Of a stretch of DNA of 64,000 bases, positions 1 to 7,714 are shown piece by piece. The first letter of the stretch is position 1. Each line of letters opens with the position of its first letter. The position numbers and the translations under genes are program-made. The stretch comes from Solibacillus sp. FSL K6-1523 (GTDB lineage Bacteria > Bacillota > Bacilli > Bacillales_A > Planococcaceae). Under the pieces are notes generated by a model. It did no database searches and was not told the origin of the DNA. It worked only from the letters and a program-made list of their open reading frames with translations. The DNA lies in NCBI RefSeq assembly GCF_038005225.1, contig NZ_JBBOSU010000001.1:1724001-1788000 (forward strand), written 5' to 3'.

Positions 1-201
1 ATAATTAGGTTTTTCGCGGTACTGATCTGCCAATTTTGCTGGATTACCCAACTTTGTGAGCACGGCATCTACATCATCCGCTGTATAGTCATCCGGCATC
101 ATATCCAAAATCGTCGAATGCAATTCCATTTCAATGTCTGCACGTAATTTTTCAGGCAATCTTCTTGTCACTTCATAAATGTACAAGTTAATCCGTTCCA
201 T
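1..201 (-). CDS. HAAS/DUF1700-like membrane regulator, partial
   Basis: The open frame runs off the left edge. The visible 67 residues begin MERINLYIYEVTRRLPEK and look like the N-terminal helical domain (HAAS, related to DUF1700) found in the partner proteins of PadR regulators: amphipathic helices with an acidic stretch and a final LGNPAKLADQYRE motif. The ATG at 201 lies inside the end of the upstream padR gene, so the two overlap and are probably translationally coupled. A membrane part would be expected beyond the window. Family assignment is from resemblance; the function is unknown. Confidence 0.7.
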   Translation of the reverse strand, partial: MERINLYIYEVTRRLPEKLRADIEMELHSTILDMMPDDYTADDVDAVLTKLGNPAKLADQYREKPNY

Positions 202-535
202 CTTTTTCAGCTCCTTTAAGTAGTAAGGCTAACTCATTAGAAGTCTTTTCCCATTCGGTTTTCAACGCACCAAATACTGTTTTTCCATAATCACTCAGTA
301 CATAATATTTTCGCGGGCGGCTTTCTGTCGTGTCCCAGCTACTCGTTAATAATTCTTGCTTTTCTAAACGGCGGAGTAGGGGATACAGCGTACTTTGGTC
401 AATCGCAATACCAGACTCTTCTAACAATTGGACTAAAGAATAGCCGTATTGCGGTTCGTGTAACTGGCTTAATACGGCAAGTGTCAATGTGCCTCTTCGC
501 AATTCAGTCGTGAGTGAATTCAATAAATCATTCAC
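188..535 (-). CDS. PadR family transcriptional regulator
   Basis: A 115-residue winged-helix protein with the PadR hallmarks: YGYSLVQLLEESG in the recognition region, TLYPLLRRLEKQELL, and the wing motif RPRKYYVLSDYGK. PadR proteins repress their own operon and respond to phenolic or envelope signals. The gene overlaps a HAAS-type gene downstream, the usual PadR partner arrangement. A perfect inverted repeat sits just upstream (556-576) and is the obvious autoregulatory operator. It is a distinct paralogue of the PadR at 2119-2448. The inducing signal cannot be read from the sequence. Confidence 0.9.
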   Translation of the reverse strand: MNDLLNSLTTELRRGTLTLAVLSQLHEPQYGYSLVQLLEESGIAIDQSTLYPLLRRLEKQELLTSSWDTTESRPRKYYVLSDYGKTVFGALKTEWEKTSNELALLLKGAEKDGTD

Positions 536-555
536 ATAATCACCCCGTTTTCTTT

Positions 556-576
556 ATAGTGTATATCGTACACTAT
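556..576. promoter_or_regulatory. Candidate PadR operator
   Basis: Perfect 8-bp arms ATAGTGTA / TACACTAT separated by TATCG, 20 bases upstream of the padR start at 535. PadR proteins usually bind dyads of this type over their own promoter. Confidence 0.65.
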
Positions 577-639
577 TGGGGAAATAGAAACAATGGGCAT
601 GTGGATATATTTCCAGATTAATTTTTGTTATAAGAAAGA

Positions 640-681
640 CAAAAAGAGGCTCTCCACATTTTTAGCGGATGCCCTTTTTGT
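640..681 (-). terminator. Terminator of the DUF4097 operon
   Basis: Read on the minus strand, AAAAAGGGC pairs with GCCTCTTTTT (one bulge) and is followed by a T-rich run. It lies just after the stop of the DUF4097 gene. Confidence 0.6.
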
Positions 682-693
682 AACGTTGAATTT

Positions 694-1527
694 TTATCTA
701 AAAGATAAATCAAGATCCCCTTGAGAAAGAGAAATTTCAAGCTGATTGTTCCCATCATGCAGTTGAGAAAGTTTCGTTCCATACTCTTTCCCGTTTACTG
801 TGAGGTCACCAAAACTAGTGCTCAAGTCAAGTCCAAAGTCACTTTGATTGTTTCGTAATTGAAGCTCCACATCCCCAAAGCTAGAATTAATTGTCGTTTT
901 TCCGTTTAATTCACCTGCAATGTCAATATCGCCATACTCGCTATTAACGAATAAACGTCCGCTTGTAAATTGTTGGAACGACATATCTCCAAAAGCGTTC
1001 GTAATTTCTGTATGACCTGAATCAATGTGTTTGAATGAAATATCTCCGTAACTCATATCCAAATTGAATTGTTCATATTTAATGCTTTGCAAATCGATAT
1101 CCCCGAAGCTAGAGTCAATTGTAATGTGTGACAGCGATGCATCTTGTGGAACATAAATTTTAATCGATGGCGACCTGAATGGTCCGAATCCGATTGTCAT
1201 TGCTTTATCTTTTATGTTGTTAGATTTTACTGTTAATGTATTGTCTTTCACAACATAAGTAACATCTGTCGTTTCAAATGCAATGACTTCTAATGCGTAG
1301 CGATCTGATGGCAGTATTTCAATATCTGCATGCCCATTTGAAATGTTAATATTTTTAAATGAATCAAGTTTGTATAATTGGGGCGCAAGGGTTTGCTCAT
1401 TTGGCACATAAAAACCAGAACGGTCTTTTAAAATATACCATTTACCACCAGAAGAAAAACCAAGGATGGCAAATACAACACCGATTGCAATCATACTCGC
1501 AGCAATCATTTTATAACGGGATGTCAT
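694..1527 (-). CDS. DUF4097 family beta-strand repeat protein
   Basis: About 277 residues: one N-terminal membrane segment (MIAASMIAIGVVFAILGF) followed by a repetitive beta-solenoid-like region with recurring SFGDI / SYGDI / EYGDI turns, as in the DUF4097/LiaG-like adhesin family. These proteins are membrane-anchored with the repeat domain outside and accompany envelope-stress modules. The start chosen is the ATG at 1527, which overlaps the stop of the preceding DUF1700 gene (ATGA) and has AGAGGA ahead of it; a longer frame upstream lacks a good ribosome site. It is the last gene of a padR-DUF1700-DUF4097 operon. Confidence 0.85.
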   Translation of the reverse strand: MTSRYKMIAASMIAIGVVFAILGFSSGGKWYILKDRSGFYVPNEQTLAPQLYKLDSFKNINISNGHADIEILPSDRYALEVIAFETTDVTYVVKDNTLTVKSNNIKDKAMTIGFGPFRSPSIKIYVPQDASLSHITIDSSFGDIDLQSIKYEQFNLDMSYGDISFKHIDSGHTEITNAFGDMSFQQFTSGRLFVNSEYGDIDIAGELNGKTTINSSFGDVELQLRNNQSDFGLDLSTSFGDLTVNGKEYGTKLSQLHDGNNQLEISLSQGDLDLSFR

Positions 1528-2126
1528 TTTAATTCCTCTTTTCGTTTTGGTGTGATCTTTTGAAACAATGAAACTAAACCTTTGACGCATACAACACCCG
1601 TATTTTTAATGAGACGGGCTGTGGCAGGGGATATTAAAATTCCAATGCCAGTCACAATTAGTCCAAAACCAATAAATAGCAGTGCGGTCGGCCAATGATT
1701 TGTAAGGATGAAAAAACCTGAAATAAGTGAAGCAACCCCACCAAATAAGATCCCACCTACAATGGCTAAAATGGTAATCACAAAGCTAAAAACAATTGCA
1801 CCAGCTGAAATAATGAGCGCTATTGCGACAGCGAGAAGTGGTAATGACAGTGGTGCAGAAAGTATGGCAAGAATGATCAACCATATTGTCGACATATTCT
1901 TTTTCGTAGAAGTTGGTGTCACGTCTAAATCTTTCATCGCAAAATCGGCTACTATTTGAGCAGCCACTTGCGAAGGCGGACCAAGTTGTTCCATGACTTG
2001 CTGCTCATTTTCTTCTCCTGCTTCATCAAAATATTCTTCATAATAAATAAGTGCCGCATCAATTTCATGCGCGGGCAGTCGGTGTAATTTACTGCGTAGA
2101 CTTTTTAAATAGCCTGCTTTATCCAT
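1524..2126 (-). CDS. DUF1700 (HAAS) domain membrane protein
   Basis: A 200-residue protein. Residues 1-75 form the DUF1700/HAAS helical domain (MDKAGYLKSLRSKLHRLP, acidic YYEEYFDEAGEE, LGPPSQVAAQIVADF), followed by several hydrophobic membrane segments and a basic tail (KKITPKRKEELK). It lies between padR and the DUF4097 gene and overlaps both by a few bases, so the three are one transcript. The family is thought to work with PadR in sensing membrane state; the precise role is unknown. Confidence 0.88.
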   Translation of the reverse strand: MDKAGYLKSLRSKLHRLPAHEIDAALIYYEEYFDEAGEENEQQVMEQLGPPSQVAAQIVADFAMKDLDVTPTSTKKNMSTIWLIILAILSAPLSLPLLAVAIALIISAGAIVFSFVITILAIVGGILFGGVASLISGFFILTNHWPTALLFIGFGLIVTGIGILISPATARLIKNTGVVCVKGLVSLFQKITPKRKEELK

Positions 2127-2448
2127 CTAATTTCCCTCCTAATAGTACACTGTCTACTTTTTCTTTATAACTTTTCCATTCGGTCAGAAGTTCCAGTAAG
2201 CGTAGGCGCCCGAGTCCCGTAATTTGATAGTAGCGTCTGTTTCTCCCTTGAAACGGCTGATCATACGTAATTAAAAAATCAGCTTTTTGCAAGCGTCGCA
2301 ATACAGGATAAAGTGTCGACTCCGAAATATCCATAACGGACCTTACTTCCTGCGTCAGAGAATATCCGTAAGCATCTTCCTTTTCTAAAATGGAAAGTAC
2401 ACAGGCATCCAGTAGAGCTGAACCTAATTGAAACGTCATCTTATCCAC
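2119..2448 (-). CDS. PadR family transcriptional regulator
   Basis: A 109-residue winged-helix regulator. Visible motifs are DAYGYSLTQEV, ESTLYPVLRRLQKADFL and the wing GRNRRYYQITGLGRL. It heads the three-gene operon padR-DUF1700-DUF4097 and overlaps the next gene by 8 bases. An imperfect 13-bp dyad at 2482-2519 lies in its promoter region and is the probable operator. It differs in sequence and operator from the other PadR at 188-535, so the two modules are likely controlled separately. Confidence 0.9.
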   Translation of the reverse strand: MDKMTFQLGSALLDACVLSILEKEDAYGYSLTQEVRSVMDISESTLYPVLRRLQKADFLITYDQPFQGRNRRYYQITGLGRLRLLELLTEWKSYKEKVDSVLLGGKLDG

Positions 2449-2481
2449 CTCACATTCCTATCCCTATATAAGGCTCTATAT

Positions 2482-2519
2482 TATACGTCATATAGTATAT
2501 GGGTATTATATGGCGTATA
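2482..2519. promoter_or_regulatory. Candidate PadR operator
   Basis: Arms TATACGTCATATA (2482-2494) and TATATGGCGTATA (2507-2519) are inverted repeats with one mismatch, spaced by 12 bases, 34 bp upstream of the padR start at 2448. The surrounding sequence is rich in TATA-type steps. Confidence 0.65.
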
Positions 2520-2648
2520 TTATTGTATTGTCAATTATTTCTTGAATAAATTTAAGGCAAGGCGATGAATAAAGGGAATTGGTTGTGTGACCGCGAATGG
2601 TAAGTTTAGCGGGAGCAATTTTGAAAACATTAAAGGGGGATTTTTAAA

Positions 2649-3041
2649 ATGAATGAGCGTTTTATGAAGGGTTTTGAAATGATGAAGCAATATGTGACAG
2701 ATGAAGAGGCGGCACGTATGGTGGAACACGATGCTTTGGCTGATATTGCGCCGGACTTACGAAAAATGATTGTAGAGTTTGCTTATGGGGAAGTGTATTC
2801 GCGACCTGGGTTAGATGCTAAAAGCCGTGCGCTCGTTGTGATTACAGCAGTTGTCACGCAATCAGCAGAACCTCAGACGAAAACTCATATTACGCGCGGT
2901 TTGCATGCAAGTTTAACGCCGAATGAAATCGTCGAGGCACTATTACAATTAGTACCATACATAGGTTTTCCGCGTGTGCAAAATGCGTTAATGATTGCAC
3001 AACAAGTGTTTCAAGAAAAGGGATTAATCGTTACTAAATAA
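2649..3041 (+). CDS. Carboxymuconolactone decarboxylase (CMD) family protein
   Basis: A 130-residue all-helical protein with CMD-family signatures: SRPGLDAKSRALVVITAVV, HITRGLHASLTPNEIVEALLQLVPYIGFPRVQNAL. The CxxC/CxxxH redox pair of AhpD-like members is missing (the segment reads EPQTKTH), so it belongs to the cysteine-free, gamma-CMD/YurZ-like side rather than the peroxidase partners. It stands alone between two padR-type promoters and a repeat tract. The substrate is unknown. Confidence 0.8.
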   Translation: MNERFMKGFEMMKQYVTDEEAARMVEHDALADIAPDLRKMIVEFAYGEVYSRPGLDAKSRALVVITAVVTQSAEPQTKTHITRGLHASLTPNEIVEALLQLVPYIGFPRVQNALMIAQQVFQEKGLIVTK

Positions 3042-3047
3042 ATAATC

Positions 3048-3191
3048 GGCTAGTAGATGAAGAAATTTGGCGAGTAAAATGTGGTTTGGCTAGTTACTGC
3101 ACTAATTCGGCTAGTTTTCAAGGTGTTTTGACGAGTAATGCTTGAAAAGTGGCTAGTTAACGGAAAGTTTTGGCTAGTTACAACTAGGAAA
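3048..3191. repeat. Intergenic array with 21-bp period, GGCTAGTT type
   Basis: The motif GGCTAGTT (variants GGCGAGTA, GACGAGTA) starts at 3048, 3069, 3088, 3109, 3130, 3151 and 3172; all steps are 21 bp except one of 19. The bases between are unrelated except for a T-rich end. The array begins 7 bases after the CMD stop and ends in the small palindrome CTAGTTACAACTAG. A second 21-bp-phased array with a different motif is at 27534-27649. Confidence 0.85.
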
Positions 3192-3352
3192 TTTTCGGTG
3201 AAGAGCCGAAAAATTTGAGGAATGAATAACCGTGCTCAAATAACAATTACAACTTTATAAAAAATTTTAAAATCATTGTATAAATACTTTGAAAGATGCT
3301 CATACTTATTTTAGTAACACTTATTCATCTAATTTGATGAGGAGGATGTATC

Positions 3353-3418
3353 ATGAGTAATTCTATGCCGAAAGAACAGGAATCTCAGGACAGTCCGCCT
3401 CAACTGCGCATCAAGTAA
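3353..3418 (+). CDS. Putative 21-residue peptide
   Basis: A short frame, MSNSMPKEQESQDSPPQLRIK, starts 10 bases after a very strong GAGGAGG. The 20-base leader CTAATTTGATGAGGAGGATG is identical to that of the small gene at 4275, and both genes end in a strong terminator with a CCCAGA/TCTGGG stem. The peptide is not recognised. Either it is a real micro-protein or the decayed copy of its neighbour; the conserved leader argues for expression. Confidence 0.45.
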   Translation: MSNSMPKEQESQDSPPQLRIK

Positions 3419-3522
3419 GCTTCATTTATAATACAGGCATGGTTAAGCGGAGTTTACTCTGACTAGTTATTGCTTGATAATTGAAGCTGAAACATACCAG
3501 TTGTAGGCAATAAGTGTACTCG

Positions 3523-3556
3523 GACCCAGATTTAATCTGGGTCTATTTTTTTTTTT
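3523..3556 (+). terminator. Rho-independent terminator
   Basis: GACCCAGA / TCTGGGTC stem with a TTTAA loop, followed by an 11-base T run. It ends the small-peptide transcript. Confidence 0.85.
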
Positions 3557-3603
3557 CAATATTGGTCGGATGCATCAATTGTACATCAGTAAAAAAACAA
3601 AAA

Positions 3604-3644
3604 GCACCCCCAATTGTTAATATTTATTTAACAATTGGGGGTGC
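3604..3644 (-). terminator. Terminator of the DUF3243 gene
   Basis: A 17-bp perfect stem (GCACCCCCAATTGTTAA and its complement) with a 7-base loop. On the minus strand it is followed by TTTTTGTTTTTTT. It lies 42 bases beyond the DUF3243 stop. Confidence 0.85.
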
Positions 3645-3685
3645 AAATTATTTAGTATGCGTAAAAAAACGATGGTTTAATTAAA

Positions 3686-3991
3686 TTACGCTTTCCTCAC
3701 CATTTCTAAAAGCATATGTGAGAGCGTATGTTGCTGTTCTTTAGTACCTGATTTCCAAAGCTCCATTAAAAGGTTTTCCTCTCGGTTACGAGGTTCTTCG
3801 TGCTTGGCAAGATAATTCGCAACTAGCTCGGTCGTTTTCGCTAGCTTTTCTTCACTTAATCCCAAATTTTCTCCTAGCTCTACTTTTTTAGCTAGGTACT
3901 GTTTGAATCGATTGAAATTCTCCAAAATTTGATTTTTCTCTTCCACATCAATTTTCGATAGTTCCTTTTGTACTTGATCTTTCATTTCCAT
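3686..3991 (-). CDS. DUF3243 family protein (YmfJ-like)
   Basis: A 101-residue helical cytosolic protein matching the DUF3243 pattern: NFNRFKQYLAKKVELGENLGLSEEKLAKTTELVANYLAKHEEPRNREENLLMELWKSGTKEQQHTLSHMLLEMV. The conserved core is the N-x-x-x-F-K-x-x-L start, the L-x-E-L-W-K centre and the H-x-L-S-H-M end. Family members are widespread in Bacillales and uncharacterised. It is monocistronic, ends in the strong terminator at 3604-3644, and lies between the two leader-sharing small genes. Confidence 0.8.
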   Translation of the reverse strand: MEMKDQVQKELSKIDVEEKNQILENFNRFKQYLAKKVELGENLGLSEEKLAKTTELVANYLAKHEEPRNREENLLMELWKSGTKEQQHTLSHMLLEMVRKA

Positions 3992-4274
3992 TGAAAATCA
4001 CACTCCTTTGTTGTTAAACATATTTAGAATGAGCTTATTATGATTAAAATAAACCTGGTAAAATTATATTAAAAAATGGTTTATGTATTTGGATTTTGAA
4101 AGGAGAAAAAAGTAAATTGCATGAAGTTGAAACCTAATTTTCCAATTTCGTTCAGGATCAAAAGCATATAAGCTTATGTAGGAATTTTCAAAATGCATGC
4201 ATAACAATTTCGAAAAAGAGCCATATTAATATGGATTTCACTTAAGAAATCTAATTTGATGAGGAGGATGCGAC

Positions 4275-4427
4275 ATGAGTAGGCCTAATGAGTTAGACCC
4301 AAAATCTCGAAAAATCCACCGTAACTGGACGAGGATTAAGCATGCAAAATCTCAAGTAAATGGTGAAACAGAGATTACTCTGCATAACCGTATTTTGAGA
4401 AGCGAAGCGAAAGCCCGACAGTTTTAG
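4275..4427 (+). CDS. Small basic protein, possibly YpzG-like
   Basis: A 50-residue frame, MSRPNELDPKSRKIHRNW then TRIKHAKSQVNGETEI, ending RSEAKARQF, behind GAGGAGG with 8-base spacing. The NWTR-x-K-x-x-x-SQVNGETEI core resembles my recollection of the YpzG-like family of Bacillales; this is tentative. The 20-base leader is identical to that of the 21-residue gene at 3353. A strong terminator follows. The protein is strongly basic. Confidence 0.6.
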   Translation: MSRPNELDPKSRKIHRNWTRIKHAKSQVNGETEITLHNRILRSEAKARQF

Positions 4428-4453
4428 TCAGCTAGAAGTACTAGGTGTCATCG

Positions 4454-4482
4454 AGCCCAGAAATTATTTCTGGGCTTTTTTG
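4454..4482 (+). terminator. Rho-independent terminator
   Basis: AGCCCAGAAA / TTTCTGGGCT stem with a TTA loop followed by T residues, 27 bases after the small gene's stop. Confidence 0.85.
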
Positions 4483-4718
4483 CGTATGCCTAGCATACAT
4501 AACGACTCGATGATGAAAGTCCATTACAAGCTTTTTAAAAACGAGCTATTGAGAGATTGAAATTCGCCATTAGGATCTGGATAAAATAGCAGAAAAATTA
4601 ACAGGCAAATGGATAACCTCAAAAATTAGCGTAAGTTAGGGGAGTGGATTATAATTGAGGAACTTTGTATTTCTAATTGGTAATTTGAGAATTCTAGGTA
4701 AACAACCATATTGTACAT

Positions 4719-5152
4719 GTCAACGAACCCCCACTGAGGTAAAGCAATTCAGTAGGGGCTTGAAAACGCCAGTTCAGGTCTTTCCGTCTGAGAGACGAGT
4801 GACGATTGTCAAATCACTGTTTTTGGTCGGCACTTAATGTACCACTTGCACCACCCTAAGAAGAGCTGTACAAGCCCCGACAAGTCGAGTACACAAGGAT
4901 GGTTGACGCACCCACTAGACCGTGCCTAAGCAACGGTTTTACGTGTTTTGCACTGATGCTTGGATATTTTAGGTGACAAAGCTTTTCTTGTCACAACCCC
5001 CTCTATCCAGTTATCAAGGAACAACGTATAGGATTATTTTAACACAGAACAAATGTTTCGGCTAACGCCACCCGACATTCATCTCCACCTGAATCGTTGG
5101 GCTTTATCCGTAACACGAATCAGGTGGAGTCTTCTGTCGGAGAAAGATAAAA
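4719..5152 (-). mobile_element. Miniature IS605-family element without tnpB
   Basis: Read on the minus strand, the segment opens with a left end (CCGACAGAAGACTCC, then a long hairpin with CTCCACCTGA/TCAGGTGGAG arms, then GATGAATGTCGGGTGGCG). It closes with a right end finishing CAGTGGGGGT..GTTGAC, as in the full element at 54653-56435. A 76-base stretch (4869-4944) is identical to the complement of 56127-56202, the region at the 3' end of tnpB where omega RNA is expected. No transposase or tnpB frame remains; only about 120 bases separate the two ends. It lies 73 bases upstream of the GGDEF gene. Confidence 0.8.
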
Positions 5153-5224
5153 ATGCTATAATTATCTGAGATTTCAAAAATGATAAAGAATCGATGATAG
5201 ACAATGATATAAGCAGGTGATGTA

Positions 5225-6664
5225 ATGACAATGCAGGATTTTAATCAAGCATTTAATACTATAGAGCAAGCCTTTGATGAAGCTCGGTTTGCGGATGTAT
5301 TAGAGCATATGGAAGGCGCAATCGAACTTGGAATATTAGAAAATGAGCGATTTGCAGTTGCAAAATTATTTGATTTGAAAATAAATAGTTATATGTTCAT
5401 AGACCTTCCCGCGCGTGGGCATGATACGTTAACAGAGTTTCATACGTTTATCGAGCAATATGAAACGGTGGAAGGGGCGATATGGTTTCATTTATGCGCC
5501 GCGAATTTATGGGCGAATGGCTCATCAGCAGTGGATGGCATCGTCGAACGTCATGTAAAAAAAGCGTTAGCATACGGCGCTCAAACAGCAGATCCTAATT
5601 TAAAGCGTCGTGTTTACGGAACGACAGCCACGTATTTAATGAATATCGGTGAATATGAACGCGCTTGTGATTATTTGGAGCTGGCATTTTTTTATGCGCA
5701 GCTTGTGGCAGAGCAGGAGCCGCAAAAAGAGTCACTTATTTATAGTACCGTTATTGATTTAATCTATTTGAATACGATGTTAAAGCGCTATGATATTGCA
5801 AAGAGCGTCAATGCATTTGTATACAATAAAATAGATTTATTAAGCGGGCGTCAAAAAGGGGTAATTATCCAAAATTATGGTTTTTTATTAATGCAACAAG
5901 GTCAGGACGATAAGGCAATCGAGGAGTTTCAAAAACTGGCGGCGTATACAGATGAATTTAAAGATACGTCCTTAAAGGCCATTGCTTACCAGTATATGTG
6001 TGAATGCATGGAAAACATTGCTCATCCAGATTTAGTGGAAATGCTGAAAATCCAAGTGAAAGTGTTAAATGATTTATTGGATGAGCGAGAAACTGAGTAT
6101 GCACTTGAAGTGGAGACGAAAATTCAGCAAACTCAATTTTTAAAGAAAGCGTCCACAGATGTACTGACGGATGTTTATAATCGAGCTTATTTCGATGCCG
6201 AGGCGCAAAAGCTTTTATCGCAGCTTGACGGCTCAACCTATGCATTGCTTGCTATGATTGATTTAGATTTTTTCAAGCAAATTAACGATCAACACGGTCA
6301 TTTAGTTGGGGATGAGGCTTTGGCTACGGTTGGATCAGGCTTGAAAACATTTGCCCTTCAACAACAAGCGCTCGTTGCACGTTATGGTGGCGATGAATTT
6401 TTACTTATTTGTACGAATAGCGATCAGAAATTGCTCGAACGCTTTGCGCAGGCCATTCATAGTGGCTTAAGTGCTTTAACAGTAGAGGCGGATGAACAAC
6501 TGTTGGCTCTAGGTTTTAGCGTCGGTGTGACGATTGTGAAGGAGCCGGCTCAATTAAACGATGTGCTCAAACAAGCCGATGAAGCGCTCTATTATATAAA
6601 GAACAACGGACGTGGTCATTATGCTTTTTACAATCAATTGCCAGAGGTAACGTATTTAAAATAA
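5225..6664 (+). CDS. TPR-like diguanylate cyclase (GGDEF)
   Basis: A 479-residue soluble protein. Residues 1-310 are helical repeats of TPR type and probably sense a partner protein. Residues 311-470 are a GGDEF domain (STDVLTDVYNRAYFD; DLDFFKQINDQHGHLVGDEAL; RYGGDEF at about 386-392) with an intact active-site motif, so it should make cyclic di-GMP from two GTP. No RxxD inhibitory site is seen five residues upstream of GGDEF. It has no membrane segment or signal peptide. The ATG is preceded by GCAGGTGAT. It is monocistronic, ended by the hairpin at 6689-6725. The inserted miniature element just upstream may influence its promoter. Confidence 0.9.
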   Translation: MTMQDFNQAFNTIEQAFDEARFADVLEHMEGAIELGILENERFAVAKLFDLKINSYMFIDLPARGHDTLTEFHTFIEQYETVEGAIWFHLCAANLWANGSSAVDGIVERHVKKALAYGAQTADPNLKRRVYGTTATYLMNIGEYERACDYLELAFFYAQLVAEQEPQKESLIYSTVIDLIYLNTMLKRYDIAKSVNAFVYNKIDLLSGRQKGVIIQNYGFLLMQQGQDDKAIEEFQKLAAYTDEFKDTSLKAIAYQYMCECMENIAHPDLVEMLKIQVKVLNDLLDERETEYALEVETKIQQTQFLKKASTDVLTDVYNRAYFDAEAQKLLSQLDGSTYALLAMIDLDFFKQINDQHGHLVGDEALATVGSGLKTFALQQQALVARYGGDEFLLICTNSDQKLLERFAQAIHSGLSALTVEADEQLLALGFSVGVTIVKEPAQLNDVLKQADEALYYIKNNGRGHYAFYNQLPEVTYLK

Positions 6665-6688
6665 ATGCTCACTCTATAAATGGAAAGG

Positions 6689-6725
6689 CCTGTATTCAGT
6701 TTTTATACTGAATACAGGTCTTTTT
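6689..6725. terminator. Bidirectional terminator
   Basis: Perfect 11-bp stem CCTGTATTCAG / CTGAATACAGG with T run on the plus side and A run on the other side. It separates the convergent GGDEF and DUF4179 genes. Confidence 0.85.
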
Positions 6726-6728
6726 ACA

Positions 6729-7712
6729 TTATTGCTGCATATCCGTTATAAAAATACGTTCGCTAATAGGCTGATCATAATCATACAACTGAATATAAAC
6801 AGACTGATCGACGAAGGATGTGCCAGAGAAATTTATTATACCTTTTCCGTTATCATCCATTTGTCCTGATTGCAAAGTGAAAACGGTACCATCTTCATTT
6901 ACAAGTGCAATATTTACAAACTCATCTGGCGTAGAACTACTAAAATAAACAGTAGTAGAAATCGGTGTTGTTACGATGCGATCAATCACAATACTTTGCC
7001 CGTTTGGAAACGCCACATGTTGCCCGAGTTCTTTTATAATGGTTTGTTGCTGAACGGCTAATTGAGAGGCAGTCACCTCAAAATTCCAAGGTTCAGAAAC
7101 AAGTTTACCAAGAGGGTGCTCTCCACTTGGTGTAAACATTCGGTCGTAAGAAAGCTGGATTGCCATAATATCACCCTCAACTGGACTAGCAAGCCTTACT
7201 TCGTTGTATATGAGATACATACCATTATTTTGTTTAATGGACTGTGCGTTACCTCCTCTTACCTCAACCGTTTGACCGTTAATTTTAATCGTTGGCGATA
7301 ATTGATGACGGTATGAAAAAGTAGAGCCCTTCGCAAGTTCTAGTGTAGAGCTAATTAAAACTTTATCATAATCAACAATAATTTCATTCAATGTTAAATC
7401 CCCAAATTCGGTGGTCATTGTTTGCCCAATTGGATTTTTATACGGTTCCCAGTCCACTTCATTCGGGTGATTCCAACTTTCTAAAAGCCCGGCAATCAAT
7501 GGCATATTGGCAATAGATTGGTGATTAAACGTAATTAAGCCAATCGCTAAAATCGCTACCGCAGCTACTGAACGTCCGATGTTCCGACGCTTTTTTGGCA
7601 GTTGCTTTAAGGCACGATTTCGAATTTTTTGAACCTCGTTTTTTGTTAACGGTATATCTTTGCATTCCGTTAAATCCATTTCAATCTCATTAAAATCTTT
7701 ATAAATGCTCAT
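6729..7712 (-). CDS. DUF4179 membrane protein, probable anti-sigma factor
   Basis: A 327-residue protein: about 45 cytoplasmic residues with a basic stretch (QLPKKRR), one membrane segment (VAAVAILAIGLITF), then an extracellular beta-rich DUF4179 domain (WEPYKNPIGQTMTTEFGDLTLNEIIVDYDKVLISSTLE). It starts 2 bases after the stop of the ECF sigma gene, so the two are co-transcribed. This sigma/DUF4179 pairing is common in Bacillales, and the membrane partner is assumed to hold the sigma factor. That role is inference from arrangement. Confidence 0.85.
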   Translation of the reverse strand: MSIYKDFNEIEMDLTECKDIPLTKNEVQKIRNRALKQLPKKRRNIGRSVAAVAILAIGLITFNHQSIANMPLIAGLLESWNHPNEVDWEPYKNPIGQTMTTEFGDLTLNEIIVDYDKVLISSTLELAKGSTFSYRHQLSPTIKINGQTVEVRGGNAQSIKQNNGMYLIYNEVRLASPVEGDIMAIQLSYDRMFTPSGEHPLGKLVSEPWNFEVTASQLAVQQQTIIKELGQHVAFPNGQSIVIDRIVTTPISTTVYFSSSTPDEFVNIALVNEDGTVFTLQSGQMDDNGKGIINFSGTSFVDQSVYIQLYDYDQPISERIFITDMQQ

Positions 7713-7714
7713 AT

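Noticed and set aside
2535-2729. 64-codon minus-strand frame
   Set aside because: Antisense to the start of the CMD-family gene, low-complexity His/Phe-rich, no support.
4655-4837. 60-codon frame on the plus strand
   Set aside because: It lies across the miniature element's right end and its flank and has no homologous counterpart or coding character.
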